From assembly GCA_032622095.1 (NCBI GenBank), contig CP136061.1, forward strand, positions 135,431,587 to 135,495,586: a DNA stretch of 64,000 bases, in the 5' to 3' direction. Below are positions 32,519 to 42,207 of the stretch, piece after piece. The stretch comes from Siphonodentalium dalli. Lineage: Eukaryota; Mollusca; Scaphopoda; Gadilida; Siphonodentaliidae. Each line of letters begins with the position of its first letter. Position 1 is the first letter of the stretch. A program made the position numbers and the translations under genes. Below the pieces are notes generated by a model. That model did no database searches. It saw nothing but the letters and a program-made list of their open reading frames with translations, and was not told the DNA's origin.

Positions 32519-32610
32519 GCCTCGGTAGCGCAGTAGGCAGCGCGTCAGTCTCATAATCACAAAATGACAGAGCAATCTGAAGGTCGTGAGTTCGATCCTC
32601 ACTCGGGGCA
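32519..32610 (+). tRNA. tRNA-Met(CAT) with intron, unit 22
   Basis: Reference type. Confidence 0.94.
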
Positions 32611-32839
32611 GAAATCTTTTGCCTGTGATTTTTAATGTTACCCTTCGGAGCAGATCCATTTTGACAGCCAAGTTGAAAGAAAAAGAAAACCATCAAAATG
32701 TTCTTTTCTGTCTGGATTTTGGTTGGCAGAAACAGCAAACAAGCTATGTGAAATATCAAACTCATAGAGATGGTGCCAAGAAGTTCACAGGTCAACTGTC
32801 GCTTCCATGTGAGCAAGCAAAATGCAAACAAAAAAGTAT

Positions 32840-32954
32840 AGTCAGAAGTGGGGTTCGAACCCACGCCCACATTCGTGGACCAGAACTCCCATAACCTCGA
32901 ACGAGGAAGGCAGTACCTTGAGTCTGGCGCCTTAGACCACTCGGCCATCCTGAC
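32840..32954 (-). tRNA. tRNA-Leu(CAA) U73 variant, unit 22
   Basis: Discriminator T. Confidence 0.85.
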
Positions 32955-33210
32955 TTATGAAATGAAGACCAAAACTGTTGCAGTCCCGCGCGCACGTCAC
33001 GTGGTTACAGCTGAAGAGCAAGTTCTCTGTAATTTCGGCATACTAATAAATATTCACGTATTTTGTCAACAGATTTGCTGAAACGTCGCACAAACTTTTA
33101 GTGAACATGGATTCGGGTGACGTCACATGTAGTTTTTAGACCGATTTTTTGTTATAAGAAATTTTCAAATGCACGTTTTACAGTTTATAAGAGCTTACTC
33201 CAACACCGAA

Positions 33211-33283
33211 GTTTCCGTAGTGTAGTGGTTATCACGCTCGCCTAACACGCGAGAGGTCCTGAGTTCGAGCCTCAGCGGAAACA
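33211..33283 (+). tRNA. tRNA-Val(AAC), unit 23
   Basis: Reference type. Confidence 0.95.
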
Positions 33284-33513
33284 ACCGGAAAAGTTTTGCT
33301 GAGTTTTGCCTACAGACAAATAATGTTTCGTGTTGCCCGTGGCCAAAGTACTCACACTAAACTGAAACTTGATTGCCAAAATACATTTTTGTATGATTGA
33401 AAGCCCCTCAATTTACTGACCGTCGATCATTTTTGATTGAGATGAAGAATAAAACACAAACACTTAAAATTGCGTTATTTGTCAAAAACAAAATTGATTC
33501 ACCAACTAAAATT

Positions 33514-33586
33514 TGTTCCCGCTGGGGCTCGAACCCAGGACCTCTCGCGTGTGAAGCGAGCGTGATAACCACTACACTACGGAAAC
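33514..33586 (-). tRNA. tRNA-Val(CAC), unit 23
   Basis: Reference type. Confidence 0.95.
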
Positions 33587-33843
33587 TTCGCATACTGTCA
33601 CAATTTTAAATGCGCTCGGGATGATTCGACTAGATCAAAACTTACTTCGGTCTGAGAAAATGTTATGACGGTTAGATAGCTTCCTAATTCCCGCGCAGTA
33701 CGGCCTGATCACGATGGACAAACTGAGGTTGCACAAATTAATGCCCCGGGCATAGCATCAATCAACATGAAGAAAACATTTTGTTCAAAGTTATACCTGT
33801 ACACTATAATATAGTACCCAAACTGTTAGGAAAATCCCCATGT

Positions 33844-33935
33844 GCATCGGTAGCGCAGTAGGCAGCGCGTCAGTCTCATAATCACAAAATGACAGAGCAA
33901 TCTGAAGATCGTGAGTTCGATCCTCACTCGGGGCA
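33844..33935 (+). tRNA. tRNA-Met(CAT) C3A/G46A variant, unit 23
   Basis: Acceptor A3-G70 mismatch and A46. Confidence 0.82.
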
Positions 33936-34164
33936 GAAATCTTTTGCCTGTGATTTTTAATGTTACCCTTCGGAGCAGATCCATTTTGACAGCCAAGTTG
34001 AAAGAAAAAGAAAACCATCAAAATGTTCTTTTCTGTCTGGATTTTGGTTGGCAGAAACAGCAAACAAGCTATGTGAAATATCAAACTCATAGAGATGGTG
34101 CCAAGAAGTTCACAGGTCAACTGTCGCTTCCATGTGAGCAAGCAAAATGCAAACAAAAAAGTAT

Positions 34165-34279
34165 TGTCAGAAGTGGGGTTCGAACCCACGCCCACATTCG
34201 TGGACCAGAACTCCCATAACCTCGAACGAGGAAGGCAGTACCTTGAGTCTGGCGCCTTAGACCACTCGGCCATCCTGAC
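34165..34279 (-). tRNA. tRNA-Leu(CAA) with intron, unit 23
   Basis: Discriminator A73. Confidence 0.94.
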
Positions 34280-34535
34280 TTATGAAATGAAGACCAAAAC
34301 TGTTGCAGTCCCGCGCGCACGTCACGTGGTTACAGCTGAAGAGCAAGTTCTCTGTAATTTCGGCATACTAATAAATATTCACGTATTTTGTCAACAGATT
34401 TGCTGAAACGTCGCACAAACTTTTAGTGAACATGGATTCGGGTGACGTCACATGTAGTTTTTAGACCGATTTTTTGTTATAATAAATTTTCAAATGCACG
34501 TTTTACAGTTTATAAGAGCTTATTCCAACACCGAA

Positions 34536-34608
34536 GTTTCCGTAGTGTAGTGGTTATCACGCTCGCCTAACACGCGAGACGTCCTGAGTTCGAGCCTCAG
34601 CGGAAACA
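34536..34608 (+). tRNA. tRNA-Val(AAC) G45C variant, unit 24
   Basis: Variable-loop G45 is C. Confidence 0.9.
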
Positions 34609-34838
34609 ACCGGAAAAGTTTTGCTGAGTTTTGCCTACAGACAAATAATGTTTCGTGTTGCCCGTGGCCAAAGTACTCACACTAAACTGAAACTTGATTG
34701 CCAAAATACATTTTTGTATGATTGAAAGCCCCTCAATTTACTGACCGTCGATCATTTTTGATTGAGATGAAGAATAAAACACAAACACTTAAAATTGCGT
34801 TATTTGTCAAAAACAAAATTGATTCACCAACTAAAATT

Positions 34839-34911
34839 TGTTCCCGCTGGGGCTCGAACCCAGGACCTCTCGCGTGTGAAGCGAGCGTGATAACCACTAC
34901 ACTACGGAAAC
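34839..34911 (-). tRNA. tRNA-Val(CAC), unit 24
   Basis: Reference type. Confidence 0.95.
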
Positions 34912-35168
34912 TTCGCATACTGTCACAATTTTAAATGCGCTCGGGATGATTCGACTAGATCAAAACTTACTTCGGTCTGAGAAAATGTTATGACGGTTAG
35001 ATAGCTTCCTAATTCCCGCGCAGTACGGCCTGATCACGATGGACAAACTGAGGTTGCACAAATTAATGCCCCGGGCATAGCATCAATCAACATGAAGAAA
35101 ACATTTTGTTCAAAGTTATACCTGTACACTATAATATAGTACCCAAACTGTTAGGAAAATCCCCATGT

Positions 35169-35260
35169 GCATCGGTAGCGCAGTAGGCAGCGCGTCAGTC
35201 TCATAATCACAAAATGACAGAGCAATCTGAAGGTCGTGAGTTCGATCCTCACTCGGGGCA
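35169..35260 (+). tRNA. tRNA-Met(CAT) C3A variant, unit 24
   Basis: Acceptor A3-G70 mismatch. Confidence 0.85.
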
Positions 35261-35489
35261 GAAATCTTTTGCCTGTGATTTTTAATGTTACCCTTCGGAG
35301 CAGATCCATTTTGACAGCCAAGTTGAAAGAAAAAGAAAACCATCAAAATGTTCTTTTCTGTCTGGATTTTGGTTGGCAGAAACAGCAAACAAGCTATGTG
35401 AAATATCAAACTCATAGAGATGGTGCCAAGAAGTTCACAGGTCAACTGTCGCTTCCATGTGAGCAAGCAAAATGCAAACAAAAAAGTAT

Positions 35490-35604
35490 AGTCAGAAGTG
35501 GGGTTCGAACCCACGCCCACATTCGTGGACCAGAACTCCCATAACCTCGAACGAGGAAGGCAGTACCTTGAGTCTGGCGCCTTAGACCACTCGGCCATCC
35601 TGAC
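35490..35604 (-). tRNA. tRNA-Leu(CAA) U73 variant, unit 24
   Basis: Discriminator T. Confidence 0.85.
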
Positions 35605-35860
35605 TTATGAAATGAAGACCAAAACTGTTGCAGTCCCGCGCGCACGTCACGTGGTTACAGCTGAAGAGCAAGTTCTCTGTAATTTCGGCATACTAATTAA
35701 TATTCACGTATTTTGTCAACAGATTTGCTGAAACGTCGCACAAACTTTTAGTGAACATGGATTCGGGTGACGTCACATGTAGTTTTTAGACCGATTTTTT
35801 GTTATAAGAAATTTTCAAATGCACGTTTTACAGTTTATAAGAGCTTATTCCAACACCGAA

Positions 35861-35933
35861 GTTTCCGTAGTGTAGTGGTTATCACGCTCGCCTAACACGC
35901 GAGAGGTCCTGAGTTCGAGCCTCAGCGGAAACA
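35861..35933 (+). tRNA. tRNA-Val(AAC), unit 25
   Basis: Reference type; trailer lacks one base. Confidence 0.95.
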
Positions 35934-36162
35934 ACCGGAAAATTTTGCTGAGTTTTGCCTACAGACAAATAATGTTTCGTGTTGCCCGTGGCCAAAGTAC
36001 TCACACTAAACTGAAACTTGATTGCCAAAATACATTTTTGTATGATTGAAAGCCCCTCAATTTACTGACCGTCGATCATTTTTGTGTGAGATGAAGAATA
36101 AAACACAAACACTTAAAATTGCGTTATTTGTCAAAAACAAAATTGATTCACCAACTAAAATT

Positions 36163-36235
36163 TGTTCCCGCTGGGGCTCGAACCCAGGACCTCTCGCGTG
36201 TGAAGCGAGCGTGATAACCACTACACTACGGAAAC
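36163..36235 (-). tRNA. tRNA-Val(CAC), unit 25
   Basis: Reference type. Confidence 0.95.
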
Positions 36236-36492
36236 TTCGCATACTGTCACAATTTTAAATGCGCTCGGGATGATTCGACTAGATCAAAACTTACTTCGGT
36301 CTGAGAAAATGTTATGACGGTTAGATAGCTTCCTAATTCCCGCGCAGTACGGCCTGATCACGATGGACAAACTGAGGTTGCACAAATTAATGCCCCGGGC
36401 ATAGCATCAATCAACACGAAGACAACATTTTGTTCAAAGTTATACCTGTACACTATAATATAGTACCCAAACTGTTAGGAAAATCCCCATGT

Positions 36493-36584
36493 GCCTCGGT
36501 AGCGCAGTAGGCAGCGCGTCAGTCTCATAATCACAAAATGACAGAGCAATCTGAAGGTCGTGAGTTCGATCCTCACTCGGGGCA
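36493..36584 (+). tRNA. tRNA-Met(CAT) with intron, unit 25
   Basis: Reference type. Confidence 0.94.
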
Positions 36585-36813
36585 GAAATCTTTTGCCTGT
36601 GATTTTTAATGTTACCCTTCGGAGCAGATCCATTTTGACAGCCAAGTTGAAAGAAAAAGAAAACCATCAAAATGTTCTTTTCTGTCTGGATTTTGGTTGG
36701 CAGAAACAGCAAACAAGCTATGTGAAATATCAAACTCATAGAGATGGTGCCAAGAAGTTCACAGGTCAACTGTCGCTTCCATGTGAGCAAGCAAAATGCA
36801 AACAAAAAAGTAT

Positions 36814-36928
36814 AGTCAGAAGTGGGGTTCGAACCCACGCCCACATTCGTGGACCAGAACTCCCATAACCTCGAACGAGGAAGGCAGTACCTTGAGTCTG
36901 GCGCCTTAGACCACTCGGCCATCCTGAC
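36814..36928 (-). tRNA. tRNA-Leu(CAA) U73 variant, unit 25
   Basis: Discriminator T. Confidence 0.85.
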
Positions 36929-37184
36929 TTATGAAATGAAGACCAAAACTGTTGCAGTCCCGCGCGCACGTCACGTGGTTACAGCTGAAGAGCAAGTTCT
37001 CTGTAATTTCGGCATACTAATAAATATTCACGTATTTTGTCAACAGATTTGCTGAAACGTCGCACAAACTTTTAGTGAACATGGATTCGGGTGACGTCAC
37101 ATGTAGTTTTTAGACCGATTTTTTGTTATAATAAATTTTCAAATGCACGTTTTACAGTTTATAAGAGCTTATTCCAACACCGAA

Positions 37185-37257
37185 GTTTCCGTAGTGTAGT
37201 GGTTATCACGCTCGCCTAACACGCGAGAGGTCCTGAGTTCGAGCCTCAGCGGAAACA
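37185..37257 (+). tRNA. tRNA-Val(AAC), unit 26
   Basis: Reference type. Confidence 0.95.
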
Positions 37258-37487
37258 ACCGGAAAAGTTTTGCTGAGTTTTGCCTACAGACAAATAATGT
37301 TTCGTGTTGCCCGTGGCCAAAGTACTCACACTAAACTGAAACTTGATTGCCAAAATACATTTTTGTATGATTGAAAGCCCCTCAATTTACTGACCGTCGA
37401 TCATTTTTGATTGAGATGAAGAATAAAACACAAACACTTAAAATTGCGTTATTTGTCAAAAACAAAATTGATTCACCAACTAAAATT

Positions 37488-37560
37488 TGTTCCCGCTGGG
37501 GCTCGAACCCAGGACCTCTCGCGTGTGAAGCGAGCGTGATAACCACTACACTACGGAAAC
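37488..37560 (-). tRNA. tRNA-Val(CAC), unit 26
   Basis: Reference type; upstream CTAGTTC marker. Confidence 0.95.
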
Positions 37561-37817
37561 TTCGCATACTGTCACAATTTTAAATGCGCTCGGGATGATT
37601 CGACTAGTTCAAAACTTACTTCGGTCTGAGAAAATGTTATGACGGTTAGATAGCTTCCTAATTCCCGCGCAGTACGGCCTGATCACGATGGACAAACTGA
37701 GGTTGCACAAATTAATGCCCCGGGCATAGCATCAATCAACATGAAGAAAACATTTTGTTCAAAGTTATACCTGTACACTATAATATAGTACCCAAACTGT
37801 TAGGAAAATCCCCATGT

Positions 37818-37909
37818 GCATCGGTAGCGCAGTAGGCAGCGCGTCAGTCTCATAATCACAAAATGACAGAGCAATCTGAAGATCGTGAGTTCGATCCTCA
37901 CTCGGGGCA
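37818..37909 (+). tRNA. tRNA-Met(CAT) C3A/G46A variant, unit 26
   Basis: Acceptor A3-G70 mismatch and A46. Confidence 0.82.
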
Positions 37910-38138
37910 GAAATCTTTTGCCTGTGATTTTTAATGTTACCCTTCGGAGCAGATCCATTTTGACAGCCAAGTTGAAAGAAAAAGAAAACCATCAAAATGT
38001 TCTTTTCTGTCTGGATTTTGGTTGGCAGAAACAGCAAACAAGCTATGTGAAATATCAAACTCATAGAGATGGTGCCAAGAAGTTCACAGGTCAACTGTCG
38101 CTTCCATGTGAGCAAGCAAAATGCAAACAAAAAAGTAT

Positions 38139-38253
38139 AGTCAGAAGTGGGGTTCGAACCCACGCCCACATTCGTGGACCAGAACTCCCATAACCTCGAA
38201 CGAGGAAGGCAGTACCTTGAGTCTGGCGCCTTAGACCACTCGGCCATCCTGAC
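38139..38253 (-). tRNA. tRNA-Leu(CAA) U73 variant, unit 26
   Basis: Discriminator T. Confidence 0.85.
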
Positions 38254-38509
38254 TTATGAAATGAAGACCAAAACTGTTGCAGTCCCGCGCGCACGTCACG
38301 TGGTTACAGCTGAAGAGCAAGTTCTCTGTAATTTCGGCATACTAATTAATATTCACGTATTTTGTCAACAGATTTGCTGAAACGTCGCACAAACTTTTAG
38401 TGAACATGGATTCGGGTGACGTCACATGTAGTTTTCAGACCGATTTTTTGTTATAAGAAATTTTTAAATGCACGTTTTACAGTTTATAAGAGCTTATTCC
38501 AACACCGAA

Positions 38510-38582
38510 GTTTCCGTAGTGTAGTGGTTATCACGCTCGCCTAACACGCGAGAGGTCCTGAGTTCGAGCCTCAGCGGAAACA
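38510..38582 (+). tRNA. tRNA-Val(AAC), unit 27
   Basis: Reference type; trailer reads CCGGAACAG, as in units 21, 31, 33, 37 and 41. Confidence 0.95.
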
Positions 38583-38812
38583 ACCGGAACAGTTTTGCTG
38601 AGTTTTGCCTACAGACAAATAATGTTTCGTGTTGCCCGTGGCCAAAGTACTCACACTAAACTGAAACTTGATTGCCAAAATACATTTTTGTATGATTGAA
38701 AGCCCCTCAATTTACTGACCGTCGATCATTTTTGCTTGAGATGAAGAATAAAACACAAACACTTAAAATTGCGTTATTTGTCAAAAACAAAATTGATTCA
38801 CCAACTAAAATT

Positions 38813-38885
38813 TGTTCCCGCTGGGGCTCGAACCCAGGACCTCTCGCGTGTGAAGCGAGCGTGATAACCACTACACTACGGAAAC
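38813..38885 (-). tRNA. tRNA-Val(CAC), unit 27
   Basis: Reference type. Confidence 0.95.
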
Positions 38886-39142
38886 TTCGCATACTGTCAC
38901 AATTTTAAATGCGCTCGGGATGATTCGACTAGATCAAAACTTACTTCGGTCTGAGAAAATGTTATGACGGTTAGATAGCTTCCTAATTCCCGCGCAGTAC
39001 GGCCTGATCACGATGGACAAACTGAGGTTGCACAAATTAATGCCCCGGGCATAGCATCAATCAACATGAAGACAACATTTTGTTCAAAGTTATACCTGTA
39101 CACTATAATATAGTACCCAAACTGTTAGGAAAATCCCCATGT

Positions 39143-39234
39143 GCCTCGGTAGCGCAGTAGGCAGCGCGTCAGTCTCATAATCACAAAATGACAGAGCAAT
39201 CTGAAGGTCGTGAGTTCGATCCTCACTCGGGGCA
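39143..39234 (+). tRNA. tRNA-Met(CAT) with intron, unit 27
   Basis: Reference type. Confidence 0.94.
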
Positions 39235-39463
39235 GAAATCTTTTGCCTGTGATTTTTAATGTTACCCTTCGGAGCAGATCCATTTTGACAGCCAAGTTGA
39301 AAGAAAAAGAAAACCATCAAAATGTTCTTTTCTGTCTGGATTTTGGTTGGCAGAAACAGCAAACAAGCTATGTGAAATATCAAACTCATAGAGATGGTGC
39401 CAAGAAGTTCACAGGTCAACTGTCGCTTCCATGTGAGCAAGCAAAATGCAAACAAAAAAGTAT

Positions 39464-39578
39464 TGTCAGAAGTGGGGTTCGAACCCACGCCCACATTCGT
39501 GGACCAGAACTCCCATAACCTCGAACGAGGAAGGCAGTACCTTGAGTCTGGCGCCTTAGACCACTCGGCCATCCTGAC
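39464..39578 (-). tRNA. tRNA-Leu(CAA) with intron, unit 27
   Basis: Discriminator A73. Confidence 0.94.
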
Positions 39579-39834
39579 TTATGAAATGAAGACCAAAACT
39601 GTTGCAGTCCCGCGCGCACGTCACGTGGTTACAGCTGAAGAGCAAGTTCTCTGTAATTTCGGCATACTAATTAATATTCACGTATTTTGTCAACAGATTT
39701 GCTGAAACGTCGCACAAACTTTTAGTGAACATGGATTCGGGTGACGTCACATGTAGTTTTTAGACCGATTTTTTGTTATAAGAAATTTTCAAATGCACGT
39801 TTTACAGTTTATAAGAGCTTATTCCAACACCGAA

Positions 39835-39907
39835 GTTTCCGTAGTGTAGTGGTTATCACGCTCGCCTAACACGCGAGAGGTCCTGAGTTCGAGCCTCAGC
39901 GGAAACA
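39835..39907 (+). tRNA. tRNA-Val(AAC), unit 28
   Basis: Reference type. Confidence 0.95.
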
Positions 39908-40137
39908 ACCGGAAAAGTTTTGCTGAGTTTTGCCTACAGACAAATAATGTTTCGTGTTGCCCGTGGCCAAAGTACTCACACTAAACTGAAACTTGATTGC
40001 CAAAATACATTTTTGTATGATTGAAAGCCCCTCAATTTACTGACCGTCGATCATTTTTGCTTGAGATGAAGAATAAAACACAAACACTTAAAATTGCGTT
40101 ATTTGTCAAAAACAAAATTGATTCACCAACTAAAATT

Positions 40138-40210
40138 TGTTCCCGCTGGGGCTCGAACCCAGGACCTCTCGCGTGTGAAGCGAGCGTGATAACCACTACA
40201 CTACGGAAAC
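40138..40210 (-). tRNA. tRNA-Val(CAC), unit 28
   Basis: Reference type. Confidence 0.95.
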
Positions 40211-40467
40211 TTCGCATACTGTCACAATTTTAAATGCGCTCGGGATGATTCGACTAGATCAAAACTTACTTCGGTCTGAGAAAATGTTATGACGGTTAGA
40301 TAGCTTCCTAATTCCCGCTCAGTACGGCCTGATCACGATGGACAAACTGAGGTTGCACAAATTAATGCCCCGGGCATAGCATCAATCAACACGAAGACAA
40401 CATTTTGTTCAAAGTTATACCTGTACACTATAATATAGTACCCAAACTGTTAGGAAAATCCCCATGT

Positions 40468-40559
40468 GCCTCGGTAGCGCAGTAGGCAGCGCGTCAGTCT
40501 CATAATCACAAAATGACAGAGCAATCTGAAGGTCGTGAGTTCGATCCTCACTCGGGGCA
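40468..40559 (+). tRNA. tRNA-Met(CAT) with intron, unit 28
   Basis: Reference type. Confidence 0.94.
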
Positions 40560-40788
40560 GAAATCTTTTGCCTGTGATTTTTAATGTTACCCTTCGGAGC
40601 AGATCCATTTTGACAGCCAAGTTGAAAGAAAAAGAAAACCATCAAAATGTTCTTTTCTGTCTGGATTTTGGTTGGCAGAAACAGCAAACAAGCTATGTGA
40701 AATATCAAACTCATAGAGATGGTGCCAAGAAGTTCACAGGTCAACTGTCGCTTCCATGTGAGCAAGCAAAATGCAAACAAAAAAGTAT

Positions 40789-40903
40789 AGTCAGAAGTGG
40801 GGTTCGAACCCACGCCCACATTCGTGGACCAGAACTCCCATAACCTCGAACGAGGAAGGCAGTACCTTGAGTCTGGCGCCTTAGACCACTCGGCCATCCT
40901 GAC
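40789..40903 (-). tRNA. tRNA-Leu(CAA) U73 variant, unit 28
   Basis: Discriminator T. Confidence 0.85.
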
Positions 40904-41159
40904 TTATGAAATGAAGACCAAAACTGTTGCAGTCCCGCGCGCACGTCACGTGGTTACAGCTGAAGAGCAAGTTCTCTGTAATTTCGGCATACTAATAAAT
41001 ATTCACGTATTTTGTCAACAGATTTGCTGAAACGTCGCACAAACTTTTAGTGAACATGGATTCGGGTGACGTCACATGTAGTTTTTAGACCGATTTTTTG
41101 TTATAATAAATTTTCAAATGCACGTTTTACAGTTTATAAGAGCTTATTCCAACACCGAA

Positions 41160-41232
41160 GTTTCCGTAGTGTAGTGGTTATCACGCTCGCCTAACACGCG
41201 AGACGTCCTGAGTTCGAGCCTCAGCGGAAACA
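41160..41232 (+). tRNA. tRNA-Val(AAC) G45C variant, unit 29
   Basis: Variable-loop G45 is C. Confidence 0.9.
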
Positions 41233-41462
41233 ACCGGAAAAGTTTTGCTGAGTTTTGCCTACAGACAAATAATGTTTCGTGTTGCCCGTGGCCAAAGTAC
41301 TCACACTAAACTGAAACTTGATTGCCAAAATACATTTTTGTATGATTGAAAGCCCCTCAATTTACTGACCGTCGATCATTTTTGATTGAGATGAAGAATA
41401 AAACACAAACACTTAAAATTGCGTTATTTGTCAAAAACAAAATTGATTCACCAACTAAAATT

Positions 41463-41535
41463 TGTTCCCGCTGGGGCTCGAACCCAGGACCTCTCGCGTG
41501 TGAAGCGAGCGTGATAACCACTACACTACGGAAAC
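41463..41535 (-). tRNA. tRNA-Val(CAC), unit 29
   Basis: Reference type. Confidence 0.95.
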
Positions 41536-41792
41536 TTCGCATACTGTCACAATTTTAAATGCGCTCGGGATGATTCGACTAGATCAAAACTTACTTCGGT
41601 CTGAGAAAATGTTATGACGGTTAGATAGCTTCCTAATTCCCGCTCAGTACGGCCTGATCACGATGGACAAACTGAGGTTGCACAAATTAATGCCCCGGGC
41701 ATAGCATCAATCAACACGAAGACAACATTTTGTTCAAAGTTATACCTGTACACTATAATATAGTACCCAAACTGTTAGGAAAATCCCCATGT

Positions 41793-41884
41793 GCCTCGGT
41801 AGCGCAGTAGGCAGCGCGTCAGTCTCATAATCACAAAATGACAGAGCAATCTGAAGGTCGTGAGTTCGATCCTCACTCGGGGCA
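41793..41884 (+). tRNA. tRNA-Met(CAT) with intron, unit 29
   Basis: Reference type. Confidence 0.94.
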
Positions 41885-42113
41885 GAAATCTTTTGCCTGT
41901 GATTTTTAATGTTACCCTTCGGAGCAGATCCATTTTGACAGCCAAGTTGAAAGAAAAAGAAAACCATCAAAATGTTCTTTTCTGTCTGGATTTTGGTTGG
42001 CAGAAACAGCAAACAAGCTATGTGAAATATCAAACTCATAGAGATGGTGCCAAGAAGTTCACAGGTCAACTGTCGCTTCCACGTGAGCAAGCAAAATGCA
42101 AACAAAAAAGTAT

Positions 42114-42207
42114 AGTCAGAAGTGGGGTTCGAACCCACGCCCACATTCGTGGACCAGAACTCCCATAACCTCGAACGAGGAAGGCAGTACCTTGAGTCTG
42201 GCGCCTT
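42114..42207 (-). pseudogene. tRNA-Leu(CAA) 3' part, split by retroposon, unit 29
   Basis: Same break as unit 19; discriminator T. Its 5' part is at 44223-44257. Confidence 0.92.

Larger units (their letters stand above)
26914..42193. repeat. Higher-order block A (retroposon + units 20-29)
   Basis: A 15,280-bp period from the left target duplication of retroposon copy 1 to that of copy 2. It contains the retroposon and ten tRNA units, counting unit 29 up to its Leu gene. Block B repeats its start (units 20-21) and its end (units 26-29) with the same private variants. Confidence 0.85.
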
